Shown here: positions 59,244-64,000 of the stretch, one piece after another | How positions within the stretch are numbered: position 1 is the stretch's first letter | Layout of the letters: each line of letters begins with the position of its first letter | Source of the DNA: Capsicum annuum | Taxonomy: Eukaryota; Streptophyta; Magnoliopsida; Solanales; Solanaceae | Length of the DNA: 64,000 nt | Assembly: GCF_002878395.1 (NCBI RefSeq) | Contig: NW_025892868.1 | Span: 160,395 to 224,394, forward strand | Direction: 5' to 3' | The notes under the pieces: model-generated | What the model was told of the DNA's origin: nothing | Databases searched by the model: none | Seen by the model: the letters and a program-made list of their open reading frames with translations, nothing else | Position numbers and translations under genes: made by a program

Positions 59244-59728
59244 ATGGTTCATGGTCCCAGGGTGTCTGCAAAATCATGTCTAGTAGAGTCTTGCTTATGG
59301 GTATTTTATACACCAGTCTTATAATCAGGAGGCTACCGGGCATTTAGGAGTTGTTTTCTCATTCTTTCATACTCTAGTTTGTGCTACAACATTATCTATA
59401 AGAAAGTTATCTAAATTCCTTCCTAGTTCAAATTTCATAGGCCATGCCTCATTATCGAGGCAATACAAGTCTAAGAATCTATCTCCTTTAGCGATGTGGT
59501 TCTCTCTGGTTGAGTTATCCATAAAGTTATGAAATTTCACAAGGACTTGAGAGGAGTCCATACGTGATTTAAGGTGTGTTTATTTAATCTTATACACCTA
59601 TCTACATTTGTCGTGCGGTTGAGCCTGAGGTATGGAGTGTATTCAGTCTCCTTTTATAAAATTCTTGTTGTAAATTTATTGCATAAGGTTAATGTTGTAT
59701 AGTAGAATGTTGGAGCTATATTTCCTTG

Positions 59729-60487
59729 TGTTCACTCGGTGCTAATTCCTACTCCATCTGAATAGACTCTTAGTATAATTTACTAAACTGAACATGAGCT
59801 GAATTACTGAATCCCGTTGACTAACAGAATACTACTGATATCTGACAACTAACTGAGTTCATGAGATTATGGAGATTTCCTGAGTCATAAGACTGTCTGA
59901 AGTCTAAGGATTCATAGCTTGACTAATAGTAACGTGAAAATATGACATGGCTCTAGGTACACAGCTAATGTTTCGGGTACGGGTACCCCCAAGACTCGAT
60001 AAAAGGAAACTAATGAAGCATAACTTACTTGAACATATAACTAACATCATAATCCATAATACATTTATAGAAGAATTTCATCAAAACATGTGATAGGCAT
60101 AACTTTTACATACTTGGGGATTTCATGGTATCATGCCAGTTAGGAACTTTTCCTTTATCTAGGCATTTAATCAAAAATATTGTAGGCATGGTACATATAA
60201 ACATCATTGTACAATAATTAAACATCATGGTTTAATTCTAATTTCATCATACAAGGGTTTAGTCATAGGTTTACATGAAACTATATCTATAATAATTTAA
60301 ACCACATAGAATTTATCACCCAACATGGAGTAGAATTCAATTTCTCATTATCCACCTGAACAAGAGCAGTGCATTCATGAAATTCATAAGAAAATCCATA
60401 AACATGAATTTAGAAAAGGGATTCTTGGGCTTTATGGATGAAAGAAGTCCATGAATGAACATTATGCATACCTTGGCTCGTAAATAC
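59729..60487 (-). repeat. Minus LTR body, present only before copy 2
   Basis: Starts abruptly with CACTCGGTGCTAATTCCTAC, which corresponds to an internal point of the E5 LTR near 30411, then runs into the LTR end of copy 2. The junction at 59728/59729 is not an LTR terminus. Confidence 0.6.
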
Positions 60488-63342
60488 AGAAAGATTGACG
60501 GAGGAAATTCTTAATTCTGAATCTTCTATGAAAATCCCTAGGTTATTCTTGAGAGGTTTTTGAGAGAAGAGAGTGTATTTTGGGTGAAAAGAGGTTGAAT
60601 GAAATGTTAAAAGGCTTAAATAGGATAGGGAAATTGACCTTTTAACCCTGGACATGTCTTGTAATTTCAATAAAAATTTTCCGAATTGAACCCCTGGCGC
60701 GATGCGGCACTATCGCACCGTGTCACTGGAATTTGACAATTGGGAAACTGAGGGATGGCATAATGCGGATCCATTACATTTCCCCTTATTTTGTGACCTA
60801 TAACTTTGGCGCGACGTGGAGGAAATTGTGCTGAGACACTAGAAAAGGAAAATTACCATTTTAGCTTGTCGCGCGACGCACCATTGACCAATACGACGCT
60901 GTTTTACGATAAGAACTTAATATAGTCATAACTTCTGACCCGATTATTGGATTTGGGTGAATCTTATATCGATGGAAAGATTATTGAATTTCCCACATGA
61001 CAAAAAGTGAAAATCTTGAAAATTCCTAATGGAATAATCATCATTCAATTTAGAAGCTAATACTAGACACTCTTGAGATGAAATTAGCTAGGAAAAAGTA
61101 TGGGTTTTACAATAATCCATCTTTTATCAGTTTTTAACATCTCAAATCCTCTCCACTCTTAACAATAAGGAGAAATTAAAGTGTTTTTAAAGGTAAGAAT
61201 TCAATACTATCAATCCAACATTTCCCAAGAGAAGTCTCAAGATTAGGTTCTATTCTTCAACTAAGGAACATAAGGTACGTGAGGTTTTCCTAAACTGCAT
61301 AGGAATATTGAAATCATTTTATGTAAGTTTTAAAGTTATGAAATCATATATTTCCATGGGGTTTTGAATTTACATTAACAAATATGCGTTGTTAACCCTT
61401 TTGATGATAATGATTTGGTCATGAGGCCTTTCCCTAAATTAGATTTTTCTCATATATATGTATTTATGCATTTTGAGTTTTAAATTGAATTAAGAGCATG
61501 AATATTTATACTCCTTCTCCTGTTATGTCATCTCTTGATTTCACCTGTTCTGAATTAATATATTTCATATTTAGAAGCATGGCATAAACATTTTTCATCT
61601 ATTATAGAATGACTTGGCTTTGGGTTTGAACCGAAGAGAGTTTGTTTTCTTATTTTTAAATGTTAAATATGATTATTAAAAGAATTGCATGGTTTGATAC
61701 AAAGTAATTAACAACCACATGTTTAGGAATTTAAAGAGAGAATCTTTGTGCAAGTTTGCATACATTTCGAAATACAAACTCTCTTATATTGTCTAAATGA
61801 TTTGGTGGTCCAAACATTATGTTTTTACTGAAAAGACTGTAACATGATATTTTATGGCTTATATGACTTACAAGTCTTGGTGTGACGATACCAAATTAGA
61901 CTAACACCATAATAGACTTATACCATATTAGACTACAATATTTTTTAGACATTGAATCACTATTCATAAAGATGCATGATTTAAAATACTAAAAATGAGC
62001 TTAAAGAGAGTTAGGTGGTTACCCAACGAAGGCTTTTAACTGCAAGGTCTCATCGTTAGAAACTCAGTTTTGTCGATTTAGGTGATATGACTAGCTAAGG
62101 CCAATGTGTACCTGTCCTTGAGACACTGGTATAGTAGACTAGTATATAGGACAACTATCCTTGCAACAAATATTGATGTGGGGGCTTAGTCGATGAGTTA
62201 ATGGCGGACCCATATAGCCCATAGGTACTAGACTTGTAAGGTGAATCATATAGCTTAGAAGTAAAATAAAGAGTGCATCAAGATTTAAAAGAATTGTTAC
62301 CAAGTATTTTTCAGTATGCCTATGTGTTTTTCTATCTGGTATGTGATCTATTTTATAAATTTCTCTCACTTATGTTGTACAAAAGTACATTATTTTTTAT
62401 TGCTCTACGTACCAGTACATCTGTATTGACCCCCTATAATTGAAGATTTGAGGCCTAGTCTAGCGGTCCTACTAAATAATGGATTTTTCTCAGACATTCA
62501 GAGTTGGTAAACCTTCCTTACTTTGAAAGGCGTCTTGTTCACTTATGGTGATCTTATTTTCTTTTAGTTTATGGTTCGACTAGGGGCCTTGTCCCAGTCT
62601 TCAAATAGATGTTATTTTCCTTTAGTTAGTTTAGATTTCACAGACATGTGTTAGATAGATTTGAGTCTTGTTAAACTTATGTCATGTTGTTTTGTTGATA
62701 TAATTAGATGACCATGTTTTTATTTTGTTTCTGTATTTTATAGTTATGAACTATTCATATAATTTCCAGTTAGAAAGGCTCTTGGACCTTCATCATTTTG
62801 GATGCTTGTCGCGGCCAGGGCCTCAGTTTAGTTTATGAAAAATATGGTATCAGAGCATGGTTCATGGTCCCAGGGTATCTGCGAAATCATGTCTAGTAGA
62901 GTCTTGATTATGGGTGTTTTATGCACCACACTTCTAATCAGGAGGCTACTTGGAATTTATGAGTTATTTTCTTATTCATTCATACTCTAGTTCGTGCTAT
63001 AAGGTTATCCATAAGAAAGTTATCCAAATTTCTTCCTTGTTCAAATTTCATGGGCCATGCCTCATTATTGAGGTGGTACAAGTCTAAGAATCTAGCTCCG
63101 CTAGCAATGTGGTTCTCTCTGGTTAAGTTATTCATAAAGTTATGAAATTGTACAAAGACTTGAAAGGAGTCCATGAGTGCTTTAAATTGTATTGATTTAA
63201 TCTTATACCCCTATTTATATCTGTCGTATGGTTGAGCCTAGGGTATAGAGTGTATATGGTCTCCTTTTATAAAATTTTTGTTGCAAATGTATTGCATAAG
63301 GGTAATATTATACAGCAGAATATCAGAGCTGTATTTCCACTT
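60488..63342. repeat. E9 duplicated LTR block, copy 2
   Basis: Second copy of 56946-59728. The minus LTR ends at 61111 and is followed by the same ATAATCCATCTT flank as copy 1, so the junction existed before duplication. It has extra sequence near 61350-61420 that copy 1 lacks. CG words at 60690-60895 and TATA-like ATCCTATTTAAGCCT at 60626-60612. Confidence 0.85.
62845..62856 (+). other. Primer binding site in E9 copy 2 (initiator Met tRNA)
   Basis: TGGTATCAGAGC, exact over twelve bases, followed by ATGGTTCATGG. No gag frame follows, so the plus element may have been non-coding. Confidence 0.8.
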
Positions 63343-64000
63343 TAGTAGTAGTACATGTTAAAGTTCATGACCTATCAATAGTGATATAGTCTAAAAGTTT
63401 GTGACATAAAGTCACGAGGGTAGTAGTTAGAGTGAGGCTGACTTTTGCATAAATAAGTAGTTTTAGTTATACAACCCTTTGATTGAGGGGTGGTTTTTCC
63501 TTTTATGTTTATTGGCTAATGTTACAATAAGATTTAAAGATTGTATGGTAGTCTGTGAAGGAAGTGTTTGGCTATGATTATGATTTATTTAAATTAGGGA
63601 AGGAGCCTAGAGTGGATAGTTATGGTGTTTATAGCAATTAGTTATAGGTTGTGAATGAAAAGAGGTAGACTAGTCAATAAGTTATGTGTAGAGACTCATT
63701 AGAGTTTATGGAATTTGGTGATAGTGATAATGTATACAGGGGTAAGTAAGTATGATGTGAGATATTCAAATATGTTGATAAGATAAAATGGGTTATATTA
63801 TAAGGTTAAGATCGACTATCCTTATTATATGTCTTTACGCCTTTTCTTGTCTTTTCTTTAGTAGTTGTAAACTAGTACTACATGTGAGAATATATATAGT
63901 GGAATTAGAGGTGTAGTAGTAATGTCTTGGAAAGGATATGATTGTAGGTAGTATCTAGGTGAAATGAGGTATTAGGGTTGAATTTCCCAATTTGATTCAC
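63343..64000. other. No feature recognised
   Basis: AT-rich sequence after the E9 block. I see no frame, repeat boundary or known motif. Confidence 0.4.

Larger units (their letters stand above)
56946..59728. repeat. E9 duplicated LTR block, copy 1
   Basis: Matches 60488-63342 in order over its whole length. It consists of a minus-oriented LTR end (up to 57575, GGGGTATTACA) joined to a plus-oriented LTR-like part (57576 to about 59228), then a primer-site-like TAGTATCGGAGC at 59232-59243 and 0.5 kb of non-coding leader. In the hand-compared stretch 59367-59561 I count 23 differences in 195 bases. Confidence 0.85.

Noticed and set aside
59367..59561. 64-codon minus frame open in both E9 copies (also 62980-63174)
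   Set aside because: The copies differ at 23 of 195 bases and 14 of 64 residues, so most base changes alter the protein. That is what neutral drift gives, not a conserved gene.
1..64000. CRISPR arrays, bacterial operons, ribosome binding sites, tRNA or rRNA genes
   Set aside because: No regular spacer array, no cloverleaf or rRNA sequence, and the plant retroelement content makes bacterial features inapplicable.

Overview
This window is repeat-rich nuclear DNA of a flowering plant. It holds no host gene, tRNA, rRNA or CRISPR array that I can support. It is AT-rich, has no long intact reading frame, and is built almost wholly of LTR retrotransposons and their wreckage. The families are Ty3/gypsy with initiator-Met tRNA primer sites, an Athila-like element with an Asp-tRNA-type primer site, and Ty1/copia. 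The LTR and protein styles look Solanaceae-like to me; that is inference, not proof.

Layout. 1-5890: E1, a minus-strand element with giant LTRs and a 1.5-kb non-coding interior, cut by the left window edge. 5891-6108 plus 13889-18366: E2, an old plus-strand Ty3/gypsy. It is split by 6109-13888: E3, a minus-strand Athila-like element with gag-protease but no reverse transcriptase; its target duplication GTCCC is intact. 18367-21109: decayed sequence with one broken unknown reading frame. 21115-27553: E4, a plus-strand Ty1/copia with LTRs, primer site, gag, integrase, RT and RNase H remnants and target duplication TAAGG. 27559-29433: LTR-like host DNA with a possible poly-A retroposon. 29439-38999: E5, a complete but mutated minus-strand Ty3/gypsy with target duplication CTACC. 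39005-43929: non-coding DNA with a probable copia LTR start and E6, the 3' part of an Athila/Tat-like element. 43930-51494: E7, a plus-strand Ty3/gypsy, followed at 51508-52240 by a second, diverged piece of the same LTR. 52570-56620: E8, a decayed plus-strand Ty1/copia whose integrase frame contains an in-frame TA microsatellite. 56946-59728 and 60488-63342: two copies of a 2.8-kb LTR block 3.54 kb apart. 63343-64000: nothing recognised.

How the parts relate. The window records layered insertion: E1 and E3 went into E2, and E4 and E5 went into older LTR-like DNA. E5 is the youngest element by hand comparison of its LTRs. E1 and E5 share LTR ends, primer site and polypurine tract, so E1 could have been mobilised by E5-like proteins. 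Every reading frame carries stops or frameshifts, so none of the elements can now move on its own. The most interesting pattern is that unrelated LTR families repeat one promoter layout: an array of short CG-containing palindromic words a few hundred bases into the LTR, often followed by a TATA-like box.
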